In this document: positions 48,822-60,929 of the stretch, piece by piece
Layout: each line of letters starts with the position of its first letter
Numbering within the stretch: position 1 is the stretch's first letter
Source: Caulobacter sp. SL161
Lineage (GTDB): Bacteria > Pseudomonadota > Alphaproteobacteria > Caulobacterales > Caulobacteraceae
DNA length: 64,000 nt
NCBI RefSeq assembly: GCF_026672375.1
Contig: NZ_JAPPRA010000001.1
Location: 186,001-250,000 of the forward strand
Reading direction: 5' to 3'
Made by a program: the position numbers and the translations under genes
The notes under the pieces: model-generated
Databases searched by the model: none
What the model saw: the letters and a program-made list of their open reading frames with translations, nothing else
What the model was told of the DNA's origin: nothing

Positions 48822-49520
48822 TTAGCGGCTGGTCGTGCTGTACAGGATCTGCGCGCGCTCGAAGTTCTTGCCGACCGAGGTCTCGTCCAGCTTCTTCAGA
48901 CGCATGTAGACGAGGCCCGCACGACCGCCGGCCCAGGCGTCGTCCCACGAGACGGTGAAGCGGCGGAAGTCGCTGCCGACGGTCTGGTCGTTGCGGATCA
49001 GGCGCAGCTGCGGGCTGTTCTCCCAGGTCGCCCAGTCGTGCAGGCCATTGGCCAGCTCCTGAGCCTGCTCGGGGGCCTGCGAATAGTCGATGGTGACCGT
49101 GCAGACGTTCTTGTTCGAGCCCGGGTTGTCCAGGGTGACGTTGAACGGCTTCTCCAGCGCGAAGACCCACTGCTCCTTCTTCTTCTTGAAGCCGTAGTCC
49201 TTGACGAGCTGGGCGAAGTCGCCGCCGGCCACTTGCGGCTTGCAGACCTTGTCCAGCACGTCGAGCAGGCGGACGGTGAAGGGGTCGGTGGTGCGCGGAC
49301 CGCGAACCGGCGCGACATAGGTGTCAGCGGCGGGCGCAGCTTCGGCGGCCGGGGCGGCGACGGCGGGCGCGGCTTGGTCAGCCGGCGCGGCGGGAGCGGC
49401 TTGATCCGCCGGGGCCGGCGTAGCGGCCGGGGTAGACGCAGGAGCAGTGGTTTGCTCTTGGGCGAAGGCGGAGGTCGAGACCGCGCCGAGGGCGATCAGG
49501 CTGACGAGCGCAAGGCGCAT
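48822..49520 (-). CDS. Exported protein with Ala/Pro-rich linker
   Basis: This 232-residue product is read from the ATG at 49520 (MRLALVSLIALGAVSTSAFA, a clear signal peptide). A 65-residue Ala/Pro/Gln-rich linker follows, including two copies of APADQAAPA. A conserved domain (about 75-230) then has DPFTVRLLDVLDKVCKPQVAGGDFAQLVKDYGF and NKNVCTVTIDY; its two cysteines could form a disulfide. No known family comes to mind with certainty. It is probably periplasmic, monocistronic and ends at a strong terminator. Confidence 0.8.
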   Translation of the reverse strand: MRLALVSLIALGAVSTSAFAQEQTTAPASTPAATPAPADQAAPAAPADQAAPAVAAPAAEAAPAADTYVAPVRGPRTTDPFTVRLLDVLDKVCKPQVAGGDFAQLVKDYGFKKKKEQWVFALEKPFNVTLDNPGSNKNVCTVTIDYSQAPEQAQELANGLHDWATWENSPQLRLIRNDQTVGSDFRRFTVSWDDAWAGGRAGLVYMRLKKLDETSVGKNFERAQILYSTTSR

Positions 49521-49669
49521 AGGCAAGGTATCCCCAACAAGACGAGAGGTCGGCATTAAAACCGACAGACGGTCCCTCGCAACCCTTATGGGCACGGATT
49601 AAGACCAAGATTAGGCCACAGGTGTAATTTTATCTCCCGTGGCGCGATGGAAGATCGCTCTCGGCGCGA

Positions 49670-49700
49670 AAACGCCCTCGATCCGGGGGGACCGAGGGCG
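49670..49700 (-). terminator. Intrinsic terminator of the atp operon
   Basis: CGCCCTCG (49673-49680) pairs with CGAGGGCG (49693-49700). On the minus strand it is followed by TTTTCGCG. It lies 35 bp beyond the atpC stop, as expected for the end of the ATP synthase operon. Confidence 0.8.
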
Positions 49701-49734
49701 CTTTAAGCTGTGCAGACGCACACGACGATGCGGA

Positions 49735-49995
49735 TCAGGCCGCTTCGACAGCGTGCTCCGCCAGGATGGTGAGGCCTTCGGGACCAACGTCCGCGAAGCC
49801 GCCCTGGATGTCGAACACCTTGGTGGTCGCGCCGTCCTTCACGGTCACCTTGCCTTCGCGCAGGGTGGTCATGAACGGGGCGTGGTTGGCCAGAACACCG
49901 AAGTCGCCTTCGGCGCCCGGAGCCTGGACCATGTCCACCTCGCCCGAGAACAGTTCGCGCTCGGGAGCGACCAGAGAGAAGTGCAGCTTGGCCAT
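49735..49995 (-). CDS. atpC: ATP synthase epsilon subunit, short form
   Basis: The product has 86 residues: LHFSLVAPERELFSGEVDMVQAPGAEGDFGVLANHAPFMTTL, then KVFDIQGGFADVGPEGLTILAEHAVEAA. These are the N-terminal beta-sandwich features of epsilon (VxAPGxEGDxGVLxxHAP). The C-terminal helical domain that inhibits ATP hydrolysis in many bacteria (about 45 residues more) is absent: the frame stops right after the sandwich. It is the last gene of the atp operon and its start overlaps the stop of the CPxCG gene. Confidence 0.93.
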   Translation of the reverse strand: MAKLHFSLVAPERELFSGEVDMVQAPGAEGDFGVLANHAPFMTTLREGKVTVKDGATTKVFDIQGGFADVGPEGLTILAEHAVEAA

Positions 49996-50245
49996 CAGTT
50001 GAACGTCTCCTCGACGCCGCCCAAGGCGGCCTCGATGTCTTCATCGGTCTGGATCTCGGTTCCGCAGAACGGGCAGAAGCGGATCGTCGCCAGCACGACG
50101 CCGGTTTCGCCCTCTTCTTCCCGCTCGCCGAGATTCAGCAGGATCAGGCCGCTGTCATGCTCGATCAAGCCGGCGTTGGTGTCCGGAGACACCGCTTCGG
50201 CCAGCTCGTCGCAGCAGAAATTGGCCAGGTCCGCGTCTTCGGTCA

Positions 50246-50246
<1 letters not shown>
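49995..50246 (-). CDS. CPxCG-motif protein encoded inside the atp operon
   Basis: This 83-residue acidic protein is inserted between atpD and atpC, overlapping both by one base (TAATG with atpD, TGATG with atpC), so it is translationally coupled. It has NFCCDELAEAVSPDTNAGLIEHDSGLILLNLG in the first half and RFCPFCGTEIQTDEDIEA in the second. The CPFCG pair plus the CC near the start could bind zinc. No characterised family is recognised. A role in F1 assembly or regulation is suggested by position only. Confidence 0.8.
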
Positions 50247-51907
<1,661 letters not shown>

Positions 51908-51912
51908 CTAGA

Positions 51913-52788
51913 TCAGACGGCTTCGGCGCCGGAGATGATCTCGATCAGCTCCTTGGTGATCTGGGCCTGGCGGGAACGGTTGTACTCGAGGGTGTAGCGC
52001 TTGATCATGTCGCCGGCGTTGCGCGTGGCGTTGTCCATGGCGGTCATCTGGCTGGCGTAGAAGCCGGCCATGTTGTCCAGCAGGGCCGAGAGGATCTGGA
52101 CCGTCAGGTTGCGCGGCAGCAGGGTCTCGAGGATGGCCTCTTCCGAGGGCTCGTACTCGTAGACCGCCGTCGGGCCCGAGGCGGCTTCGCCGGTCTCTAC
52201 CACGGCCGGGATCAGCTGCAGGCCCGTCGGGATCTGCTGCACCACCGACTTGAAGCGGCTGTAGAACAGGGTGACGACGTCGGTCTCGCCCGCTTCGTAT
52301 TCGCGGGTGATGACGTCGGCGATCGGCTGGGCCACCGACAGCGTCAGCTGGCGATAGGACGACAGGTCAAAGGTCTCGACGATCCGGCCGGCATAGGGCT
52401 TGGCGAGCTGCGCCGTCACCTTTTTGCCGACGCAGACCACGCGGACATCCTTGCCCTGGGCGATCAGCCCGTCGATGTGGGCGCGCGCGGCGCGGACGAT
52501 CGACGAGGTGAAGCCGCCCGCCAGGCCACGATCAGCGGCGGCGACCACCACCAGGTGGCGGTCATCGCGGCCCGTACCGGCCAAGAGCTTCGGGGCGCCG
52601 TCGCCGGACACGCCGGCGGCGAGGTTGGCGATGACGCTGGCCAGACGCCGGGCGTAAGGACGGGCGGATTCCGCCGCGTCCTGGCTCCGGCGCAGCTTGG
52701 CAGCCGCCACCATCTGCATCGCTTTCGTGATCTTTTGCGTCGCTTTGACGCTCGAGATCCGATTGCGCATTTCCTTCAAGCTGGCCAT
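51913..52788 (-). CDS. atpG: ATP synthase gamma subunit
   Basis: The gamma subunit forms the rotating central shaft. The 291-residue protein begins [34 protein letters not shown] and ends [49 protein letters not shown], the conserved N- and C-terminal coiled-coil helices. It lies 34 bp downstream of atpA and 47 bp upstream of atpD. Confidence 0.97.
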
Positions 52789-52822
52789 TCGGCGCTACTC
52801 TCTCCGAGCGGTTCCGAGGGGC

Positions 52823-54960
<2,138 letters not shown>

Positions 54961-55097
54961 TTGGTATCCGCCCGGTGCGTTGCAAATCGCCGCCGACAAG
55001 AAGTTTAACCCTCATCGCGACTTAAAGGCTTGAACGCGCTTGAAAAAAGCACATGGACGGTCGGCGCTGACGCGCCGCCCCGTCCGAAGCCGCGCGC

Positions 55098-55126
55098 CTG
55101 ATAACACGGGCCTTTCGCAGTCGCAA
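55098..55126 (-). promoter_or_regulatory. Probable promoter of the atp operon
   Basis: On the minus strand TTGCGA (55126-55121), a 17-bp spacer, then TATCAG (55103-55098) lies about 140 bp upstream of the atpH start. A GGCGC-GTCA-GCGCC hairpin follows in the leader. It is a reasonable housekeeping promoter by eye but unconfirmed. Confidence 0.45.
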
Positions 55127-55152
55127 CCAAAGGGGAGCAACCGAGCGCTCGC

Positions 55153-55392
55153 TCAGACCTCGGAGCGACGGAATATCGCCGAGCCCGAAGCCGCCAGGCC
55201 GCCATCGGCCCGGCGCAGCTCCGCCTGCGCGAAGATAAGGCTGCGGGTGGCGCGTTCGATCCAGGCCTTGGCTTCAAGCTCGCCCGCGACCTCGGCTGCG
55301 CCATAGTCCACGGTCATCGAGGTCAGAGACGCGCCCTCGCCTGCGGCCTTGTACAGAACGGATTCCAGTTGGGCGGCGAGGCTCTTGTCCAT
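55153..55392 (-). CDS. Hotdog-fold thioesterase-like small protein
   Basis: This 79-residue product is read from the ATG at 55392 (an in-frame TTG three codons earlier is an alternative). LTSMTVDYGAAEVAGELEAKAWIERATRSLIFAQAELRRADGGLAASGSAIFRRSEV resembles the C-terminal half of PaaI-type acyl-CoA thioesterases (beta strands around RSLIFAQAEL and AASGSAIFRR). The N-terminal hotdog helix is too short for a full enzyme, so it may be a lone half-domain or act as an oligomer. Function uncertain. Confidence 0.6.
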   Translation of the reverse strand: MDKSLAAQLESVLYKAAGEGASLTSMTVDYGAAEVAGELEAKAWIERATRSLIFAQAELRRADGGLAASGSAIFRRSEV

Positions 55393-55416
55393 GGGCTTCA
55401 ACTAGTCCTGTCGCCG

Positions 55417-55451
55417 AAAAAGAAAAAGAGGCGGCGGGAAAACCCGCCGCC
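55417..55451 (-). terminator. Intrinsic terminator after CC_3452-type gene
   Basis: GGCGGCGGG (55430-55438) pairs with CCCGCCGCC (55443-55451) around an AAAA loop. On the minus strand it is followed by a T-rich tract, TCTTTTTCTTTTT (plus strand 55417-55429). It lies about 95 bp beyond the stop at 55547. Confidence 0.88.
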
Positions 55452-55546
55452 CCATTAAGGCGAATGCTCGAGGAAACAGCCAGACCGGGCCGGAGAAACG
55501 GCGGCCCAAAACGCGTCTGGGTACTAGGGTAAAGCGATAGGTGTTC

Positions 55547-55870
55547 TTACTTAGCCGCGACCTTGGCCGAGGCGTTGCAGCGGGCCAGGTCTTCGGCGTC
55601 CAGCGACTTGGTTTCGCCGCCGAAGGCCGCGACGCGACCCACTTCCTTGGCGAGCGCCTTGCAGGCGGCCGCAGTGAGGGCGCGCGAGGGGGCCTGGGCC
55701 GAGACGCACTCGGCGCCCTCGCAGACAAACACGGCGCCGCCGGCCACAACCTTGGTCTTGGCCGCGACGGGCGCGTCCAGCGCAGCGGCGATGCGACCGT
55801 CGGCGAAGGCCGAACCGGCGAACATGGAAACAGACAGGGCGGCGACAGCCGCCAGCGAACGGAGCTTCAT
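55547..55870 (-). CDS. CC_3452 family exported protein
   Basis: This 107-residue product is read from the ATG at 55870, with GGAGGG just upstream. The signal peptide is LAAVAALSVSMFAGSAFA. The mature part has FVCEGAECVSAQAPSRALTAAACKALAKEVGRVAAFGGETKSLDAEDLARCNASA, with cysteines in FVCEGAECV, AACKAL and ARCNAS that could form two disulfides. This matches the small Caulobacterales family named after C. crescentus CC_3452, which is of unknown function. It is likely periplasmic. Confidence 0.82.
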   Translation of the reverse strand: MKLRSLAAVAALSVSMFAGSAFADGRIAAALDAPVAAKTKVVAGGAVFVCEGAECVSAQAPSRALTAAACKALAKEVGRVAAFGGETKSLDAEDLARCNASAKVAAK

Positions 55871-56115
55871 GAGAGAGCCCTCCGGCTTTGGGGACGTTGC
55901 GGTCAGATCGAGGATCGGTGAAAACGCGTACTGGCCGCTCGACCCCGGGGATGACGGCGCCGGTATCCCCACCGGTGCTTCGGGTCCGAACTAAGCATCG
56001 CTTAGATATCAGTGATAAGAAATTGCGCAAGGGCAATTTTGCTTGCGCGTCGCATTTTCGGAAAACGCAGATTTCTAGCGAAACACGGCCCGACTCGCGC
56101 GGAAACGGCGAGCCG

Positions 56116-56541
56116 CTACAGGCCGAGGATGGAGTCGATGCGGCTTTCGGCCTTGGCGTGGATGGCGCGTTCCTCGACCATGCCCTTGGCGCGGGCGTAG
56201 CGGCCGTCCTTGCCGACCCGGCGCTGGATGCCGTCGGCGGTCAGCACGGGTCCCGGACCGGCCGGATCGGTGAAGGCGCTCATCAAGGCGGCCATGGTCG
56301 CGCCGATGAAGGCGGCGGCCACCGGCCCGATCGCGCCGACCCACCCTTCGCCGAAGAGGGTTTGCAGACGATCGATCAGAAGCTCGCGGTTCGGCTGCTT
56401 CTCCATCACCCCGATCATCCAGAGGACCGAGCCCTCGACAATCGCGGCCAGCAGCACCGGCAACACCACGCCCAGCACCCGCGGTCGGACGAAAAGTCCG
56501 AGCGCTGCGCCGATGATCGCGAAGGCGGCCATGGTGATCAT
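56116..56541 (-). CDS. Hypothetical membrane protein
   Basis: This 141-residue protein has three hydrophobic helices (MAAFAIIGAALGLFVRP, VLGVVLPVLLAAIVEGSVLWMIGV and WVGAIGPVAAAFIGATMAALMSAF) and a polar C-terminal 45 residues (GIQRRVGKDGRYARAKGMVEERAIHAKAESRIDSILGL) that are likely helical and cytoplasmic. No family is recognised. It is divergent from the acyl-CoA dehydrogenase gene. Confidence 0.7.
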   Translation of the reverse strand: MITMAAFAIIGAALGLFVRPRVLGVVLPVLLAAIVEGSVLWMIGVMEKQPNRELLIDRLQTLFGEGWVGAIGPVAAAFIGATMAALMSAFTDPAGPGPVLTADGIQRRVGKDGRYARAKGMVEERAIHAKAESRIDSILGL

Positions 56542-56672
56542 GCGGCGAGTGTAACCCCGTTCTGGTCAAGGACCGGTTAAGGCCCGTTCCGCAGGGGCAC
56601 GATTGGCCCCCGCCGCCGCCCGCGCTTTAGTCGCCGTTATAAAGAGAACAATGCGCGCAGGGAGGCTTGACC

Positions 56673-57965
56673 ATGGACTTCCGACTGTCACCGGAACTTT
56701 CGGCCTATCTCGAAGAGCTCGACGCCTTCATCGCGAAGGAGATCGCCCCGCTCCAGGCGAAGGACGACAACCAGCGCTTCTTCGACCACCGCCGCGAATG
56801 GGCCCGCACCGACTGGGACGCCGGCGGCCTGCCGCGCCACGAATGGGAGGAACTGCTCGCCAAGGCCCGCAAGCTGGCGGACCAGGCGGGCCACTACCGC
56901 TATGCGCTGCCGAAGGCTTACGGCGGCCAGGACGGCACCAACCTTGGCATGGCGGTGATCCGCGAGCATCTGGCGAGCAAGGGTCTTGGCCTGTTCAACG
57001 ACCTGCAGAACGAGCACTCGATCGTCGGCAACAATCCGTTCGTGCTGATGATCCGCGACTTCGGCCGGCCCGACCAGCAGCACCTGATCGAGGACATGCT
57101 GGATCGCGGCGCCTTCCGCCCCACCTTTGGCCTGACCGAGCCCGACCACGGTTCGGACGCGACCCACATGGAGACCCAGGCGGTCCGCGAGACGCGTCAT
57201 GGCCAGGCCGGCTGGCGGATCGACGGCGAGAAGATGTGGACCACCGGCATGCACGTGGCCACGCACTGCTGCCTCTTCGCGCGCACCAGCGGTCAGAACG
57301 GCGACGCGCGGGGCATCACCGCCTTCCTGGTCCCGGCTCACGCGCCCGGCGTGAAGATCGAGGAGTATCTCTGGACCTTCAACATGCCGACCGACCACCC
57401 GCGCGTCAGCTTCACCGACGTCTGGGTCCCCGACAGCGCCATGTTCGGCCCGGAAGGCGGCGGCCTGGCCCTCGCCCAGCACTTCGTCCACGAGAACCGC
57501 ATCCGCCAGGCCGCCTCGAGCCTCGGCGCAGCCGTCTACTGCATCGAGGAGAGCATCAAGTACGCGCGCGCCCGCAAGCCGTTCGGCAAGGCGCTGTCGG
57601 AAAACCAGGCCATCCAGTTCCCGATCGTCGAGCTTTCGACCCAGGCCGAGATGCTGCGCCTTCTGATCCGCAAGACCGCCTGGGAGATGGATCAGATGTC
57701 CAAGCCGGAGGTCGAAAAGCGCCTCTCGGACAAGGTCTCGATGTGTAACTACTGGGCCAACCGCCTGTGCTGCGAGGCCGCCGACCGGGCGATGCAGATT
57801 CACGGCGGCATCGGCTATTCACGCCACAAGCCGTTCGAGCACATCTACCGCCACCACCGCCGCTATCGGATCACCGAGGGCGCCGAGGAGATCCAGATGC
57901 GCAAGGTCGCCGCCTGGCTGTTCGGCTATATGGGCCCGCGCAAGCAGGCCTTCGCGGAAAGTTAG
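56673..57965 (+). CDS. Acyl-CoA dehydrogenase
   Basis: This 430-residue FAD enzyme oxidises acyl-CoA thioesters. It is read from the ATG at 56673 (MDFRLSPELSAYLEELDAFI), with GGAGG upstream. FGLTEPDHGSDATHMET is the FAD/substrate region, WRIDGEKMWTTGMHVATHC follows, and the C-terminal QIHGGIGYSRHKPFEHIYRHHRRYRITEGAEEIQMRKVA is the standard family end with the EGAEEIQ motif. Chain length and substrate are unknown. It stands alone by spacing. Confidence 0.93.
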   Translation: MDFRLSPELSAYLEELDAFIAKEIAPLQAKDDNQRFFDHRREWARTDWDAGGLPRHEWEELLAKARKLADQAGHYRYALPKAYGGQDGTNLGMAVIREHLASKGLGLFNDLQNEHSIVGNNPFVLMIRDFGRPDQQHLIEDMLDRGAFRPTFGLTEPDHGSDATHMETQAVRETRHGQAGWRIDGEKMWTTGMHVATHCCLFARTSGQNGDARGITAFLVPAHAPGVKIEEYLWTFNMPTDHPRVSFTDVWVPDSAMFGPEGGGLALAQHFVHENRIRQAASSLGAAVYCIEESIKYARARKPFGKALSENQAIQFPIVELSTQAEMLRLLIRKTAWEMDQMSKPEVEKRLSDKVSMCNYWANRLCCEAADRAMQIHGGIGYSRHKPFEHIYRHHRRYRITEGAEEIQMRKVAAWLFGYMGPRKQAFAES

Positions 57966-57974
57966 GCCGCGCGC

Positions 57975-58080
57975 CTCAGGATGAGGAGCCTTGTGCGATC
58001 CGCGCCGTTGTCCTCACTCTCTGGCGCGCGCTCGTGAGCAGCCTCGAAGGACGCCGAGAGCCAGGCGAGACATGTCGAAG
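57975..58080. repeat. Degenerate palindromic repeat remnant
   Basis: CCTCAGGATGAGG near 57976 and CCTCGAAGGACG / GTCGAAGG near 58045-58080 echo parts of the repeat at 7121. It looks like a decayed copy in the gap between the acyl-CoA dehydrogenase and lemA-like genes. Confidence 0.3.
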
Positions 58081-58097
58081 GTTTAATCCTGCGCGAC

Positions 58098-58126
58098 CTG
58101 ACGTAGTGTCATGGCCACGCTATCTA
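58098..58126 (+). promoter_or_regulatory. Probable promoter of lemA-like gene
   Basis: CTGACG (58098-58103), a 17-bp spacer, and TATCTA (58121-58126) lie 45 bp upstream of the lemA start. It is a fair housekeeping-type match by eye. Confidence 0.35.
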
Positions 58127-58170
58127 ACAGCGGTATGCGGAAAGATATGACCGCATCTGGAGGGCTCTTG

Positions 58171-58821
58171 ATGAACCGTGTCGCCATCTCTCGATTTGGC
58201 CGCAACGCCGCGCGCGTCGCTCTGGTCGTCGCCATCCCCGCCACCCTGGCCGGTTGCGGGATCAACACCATTCCCACCCAGGACGAGGCGACCAAGACCG
58301 CCTGGGCCGAGGTGCAGAACCAGTACCAGCGCCGCGCCGACCTGATCCCGAACCTGGTCGCGACCGTGAAGGGCTATGCGGCCCAGGAAAAGGACGTGCT
58401 GACCGCCGTCACCCAGGCCCGCGCCAGCGCCACCCAGGTGAAGGTCGACGCCTCGACCATCACCGACCCGGCCCAGTTCCAGAAGTTCGCCGCCGCCCAG
58501 GACCAGCTGTCGGGCGTGCTGCGCCGCCTGATGGTCATCCAGGAGCAATATCCGGACCTGAAGTCGAACCAGAACTTCCTGGCTCTGCAAAGCCAGCTGG
58601 AAGGCACCGAAAACCGCATCACGATCGCGCGGCGCGACTACAACGAGACCGCCCAGAAGTACAACACGACCCTGCGGACCTTCCCCAGCCTGCTGTGGGC
58701 CAAAACCCTCTACAGCGACCAGAAGCCGGCCCAGCTGTTCCAGGCCACCGCCGCCGCCCAGAGCGCGCCGACGGTGGACTTCTCCAGCCCGCCGACGGCG
58801 ACGCCGCCGAAGGTGCAGTAG
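58171..58821 (+). CDS. LemA family protein, lipoprotein-like
   Basis: This 216-residue product is read from the ATG at 58171, with GGAGGG seven bases upstream. The N-terminus has a hydrophobic segment ending in a lipobox (VALVVAIPATLAGC). The LemA domain is clear: WAEVQNQYQRRADLIPNLVATVKGYAAQEKDVLTAVTQARA, then ITIARRDYNETAQKYNTTLRTFPS. LemA proteins are long helical bundles facing the periplasm, with unknown function. It is followed by two TPM-domain genes, a frequent grouping. Confidence 0.92.
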   Translation: MNRVAISRFGRNAARVALVVAIPATLAGCGINTIPTQDEATKTAWAEVQNQYQRRADLIPNLVATVKGYAAQEKDVLTAVTQARASATQVKVDASTITDPAQFQKFAAAQDQLSGVLRRLMVIQEQYPDLKSNQNFLALQSQLEGTENRITIARRDYNETAQKYNTTLRTFPSLLWAKTLYSDQKPAQLFQATAAAQSAPTVDFSSPPTATPPKVQ

Positions 58822-58845
58822 GCCTGTGGCCATGACCGCTTTCAT

Positions 58846-58969
58846 CCTCCCCCGTAGAACGGGGGAGGGGGACCGCGAAGCGGTGGAGGGGGCGTCCAAA
58901 CGCCGCTTGCGCCCCCTCCGTCACGGCGCGCCTACGCGCCGCGCCACCTCCCCCGTTGCACGGATGAGG
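58846..58969. repeat. Inverted pair of GCCCCCTCCG repeats overlapping a start codon
   Basis: A reverse-oriented copy (58846-58893) is followed by a forward copy from 58911: GCCCCCTCCGTCACG, a GGCGCG-CCTA-CGCGCC hairpin, GCGCCACCTCCCCCG, then CGGATGAGGA. Unlike the copies at 16330 and 22670, which read CGGGTGAGGA, this one has an A that creates the ATG at 58964. The element lies between the lemA-like and TPM genes. Confidence 0.82.
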
Positions 58970-59722
58970 ATGTGGCTGTTGATGCTGGCGGCGGCGCTCT
59001 TCGCCCTGCCCGCTCTGGCGGAGCCGAAGTTCCCGGCGCTATCGGGCCGCGTCGTCGACGAGGCGCAGGTGCTGTCGCCCGAGGTCGAGCGCGATCTCTC
59101 CGACAAGCTCGAAACACTCGAGACCCGCACCGGCCATCAGCTGGTGGTGGCGACGGTCAGCAGCCTGCAAGGCTATCCGATCGAGGACTACGGCTATCGC
59201 CTGGGCCGCACCTGGGGGATCGGCGACAAGGACAAGGACGACGGCGCGATCCTGCTGGTCGCGCCCAATGACCGGCAGGTGCGGATCGAGGTCGGCTATG
59301 GCCTGGAGCCCGTCCTGACCGACGCCCTGTCCAGTGTAATCATCCAGTCGGCGATCCTGCCCAAGTTCCGGGACGGCGATCTCTCCGGCGGCGTGGTCGC
59401 CGGCGCCGACGCCATGATCGAGCAGCTGGGCCTGCCGCCCGAGGAGGCCAGGGCGCGTGTGGCGGACGCCGCCCGTCCCGAGCGTCACGAATCGCGTGGC
59501 TCGCCCATCGTCGGCTTCCTGATCTTCCTGTTCGTGATCTTCGTGTTCTCCAGCCTGTTCCGGGGCCGGCGCGGCGGCCTCGGCTCGGCCCTGCCCTGGA
59601 TCATCCTCAGCGCGCTGAACAACAGCGGACGCGGCGGCGGAGGCTGGAGCGGCGGTGACGGCGGAGGCTTTTCCGGCGGCGGCGGCTCGTTCGGCGGCGG
59701 CGGCAGTTCGGGACGGTGGTGA
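58964..59722 (+). CDS. TPM domain protein with Gly/Ser-rich tail (YgcG-like)
   Basis: This 252-residue product has a signal peptide (MWLLMLAAALFALPALA), a TPM/DUF477 domain (about 25-165) with GRVVDEAQVLSPEVERDLSDKLETLETRTGHQLVVATVSSLQGYPIEDYGYRLGRTWGIGDKDKDDGAILLVAPNDRQVRIEVGYGLE, one C-terminal helix (IVGFLIFLFVIFVFSSLF), and a tail rich in Gly and Ser (GGGWSGGDGGGFSGGGGSFGGGG). The start is uncertain: ATG at 58964 or 58970 lies at the edge of a repeat, and the frame is also open upstream through the repeat to 58826. TPM proteins occur with LemA; function is unclear. Confidence 0.88.
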   Translation: MRMWLLMLAAALFALPALAEPKFPALSGRVVDEAQVLSPEVERDLSDKLETLETRTGHQLVVATVSSLQGYPIEDYGYRLGRTWGIGDKDKDDGAILLVAPNDRQVRIEVGYGLEPVLTDALSSVIIQSAILPKFRDGDLSGGVVAGADAMIEQLGLPPEEARARVADAARPERHESRGSPIVGFLIFLFVIFVFSSLFRGRRGGLGSALPWIILSALNNSGRGGGGWSGGDGGGFSGGGGSFGGGGSSGRW

Positions 59723-59723
59723 G

Positions 59724-60425
59724 ATGGTAAGGCGCATGACCCCCAACGATCTCGACCGCATCGCCCAGGCGGTGGCGCAGGCCGAGAAGACCACCGCCGG
59801 TGAGATCTTCTGCGTCCTCACGCCCGAAGTATCGGACTACCGCGAGACGCCGTTGGTCTGGGCGGCTGCGGCCGCGCTGGTGCTGCCCGCCGGCGCCCTG
59901 CTCGCCGGCTTTCGCCCCGAGATGCTGACCCGCCTGTTCGGCGGTTGGAGCGTGGGACACCAGGCGGCTCAGGACGGCGCGATCCTGTCGGCGCTCTCGA
60001 CCTATATCGTCCTGCAACTGGTGGTGTTCGTTCTCGCGGCCCTCTTGGTGTCGATCCCGCCGATCCGCCGGGCCCTGACGCCCGGCGCGCTGAAGACCGC
60101 CCGCGTCAAGCGCGCGGCGATGGAGCAGTTCCTCAGCCACGGCCTGCACGTCACCCGCGACCGCACCGGCGTGCTGATCTTCGCGGCCCTGGCCGAGCAT
60201 CGCGTCGAGGTCATCGCCGACGAGGGCATCTACAAGGCCGCGCCCAATGCTGTCTGGGACGAGGTGGTCGCCGACCTCGTCGCGGGCCTCAAGCGCGGCA
60301 AGGTCGCCGACGGCTTCGTCGCCGCCGTCACTCGCACCGGCGCGATCCTCGCCGCCCACGTCCCCCCGCGCGGCGACGACCGCAACGAGCTGGCCGACGG
60401 TCTGACGATCCTGCCGCGGCGGTGA
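59724..60425 (+). CDS. TPM domain membrane protein
   Basis: This 233-residue protein is a second TPM-domain paralogue in a different arrangement: DRIAQAVAQAEKTTAGEIFCVLTPEVSDYRETPLVW, then two helices (AAAAALVLPAGALLAGF and YIVLQLVVFVLAALLVSIPP), then a C-terminal part with GVLIFAALAEHRVEVIADEGIYKAAPNAVWDEVVADLVAGLKRGKVADGFVAAVTRTGAIL. It follows the first TPM gene by one base. An alternative ATG at 59736 is possible. Function unknown. Confidence 0.85.
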   Translation: MVRRMTPNDLDRIAQAVAQAEKTTAGEIFCVLTPEVSDYRETPLVWAAAAALVLPAGALLAGFRPEMLTRLFGGWSVGHQAAQDGAILSALSTYIVLQLVVFVLAALLVSIPPIRRALTPGALKTARVKRAAMEQFLSHGLHVTRDRTGVLIFAALAEHRVEVIADEGIYKAAPNAVWDEVVADLVAGLKRGKVADGFVAAVTRTGAILAAHVPPRGDDRNELADGLTILPRR

Positions 60426-60494
60426 CGCTAAGGAAGGCTGGCGGAACGCCTCGCCTAGGCGTCATCATCGTCGCCAAGGCAGAGGGGAAACGCC

Positions 60495-60926
60495 ATGTCC
60501 AACATCGACCCGACCCGCGCGCAGTTCGACGCCTTCAAGGCCCTGCCGCGCGACACGCCGATCCATATGCTGAACCTGATCCGGCTAAAGCCCCTGGCCG
60601 ACTATCCGGTCGGTCACCCCAATCACGGCAAGGGCATGACGGGCCTGGACGCCTATCGCGAATATGGCCGCACCTCCGGCCCGATCTTCGAGGGACTGGG
60701 CGGGCGGCAGGTCTGGGCGGGCAGCCCCGAGGTGGTGCTGACCGGTCCGAGCGACGAGCGTTGGGATCTCGCCTTCATCGCCGAGTATCCCAACGCGGGC
60801 GCCTTCCTGGCGATGGTCACGAACCCGGAGTACCGCGAGCACGTCAAGCACCGTCAGGCGGCGGTGGAAGACTCGCGGCTGATCCGCTTTTCGCCCTTCG
60901 CGCCCGGCAAGGGCTTCGGCGAGTAG
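60495..60926 (+). CDS. DUF1330 domain protein
   Basis: This 143-residue protein has PIHMLNLIRLKPLADYPVGHPNHGKGMTGLDAYREYGRTSGPIFEGLGGRQVWAGSPEVVLTGPSDERWDLAFIAEYPNAGAFLAMVTNPEYREHVKHRQAAVEDSRLIRF, the ferredoxin-like fold typical of DUF1330. Function unknown; members are small, often dimeric. GAGGGG lies upstream of the ATG. It converges with the amidohydrolase gene, 3 bp apart. Confidence 0.86.
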   Translation: MSNIDPTRAQFDAFKALPRDTPIHMLNLIRLKPLADYPVGHPNHGKGMTGLDAYREYGRTSGPIFEGLGGRQVWAGSPEVVLTGPSDERWDLAFIAEYPNAGAFLAMVTNPEYREHVKHRQAAVEDSRLIRFSPFAPGKGFGE

Positions 60927-60929
60927 CCA

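Noticed and set aside
58826..58963. Upstream extension of the TPM gene through the repeat
   Set aside because: The added 46 residues are encoded by the palindromic repeat and would bury the signal peptide; kept as a note, not as the start.
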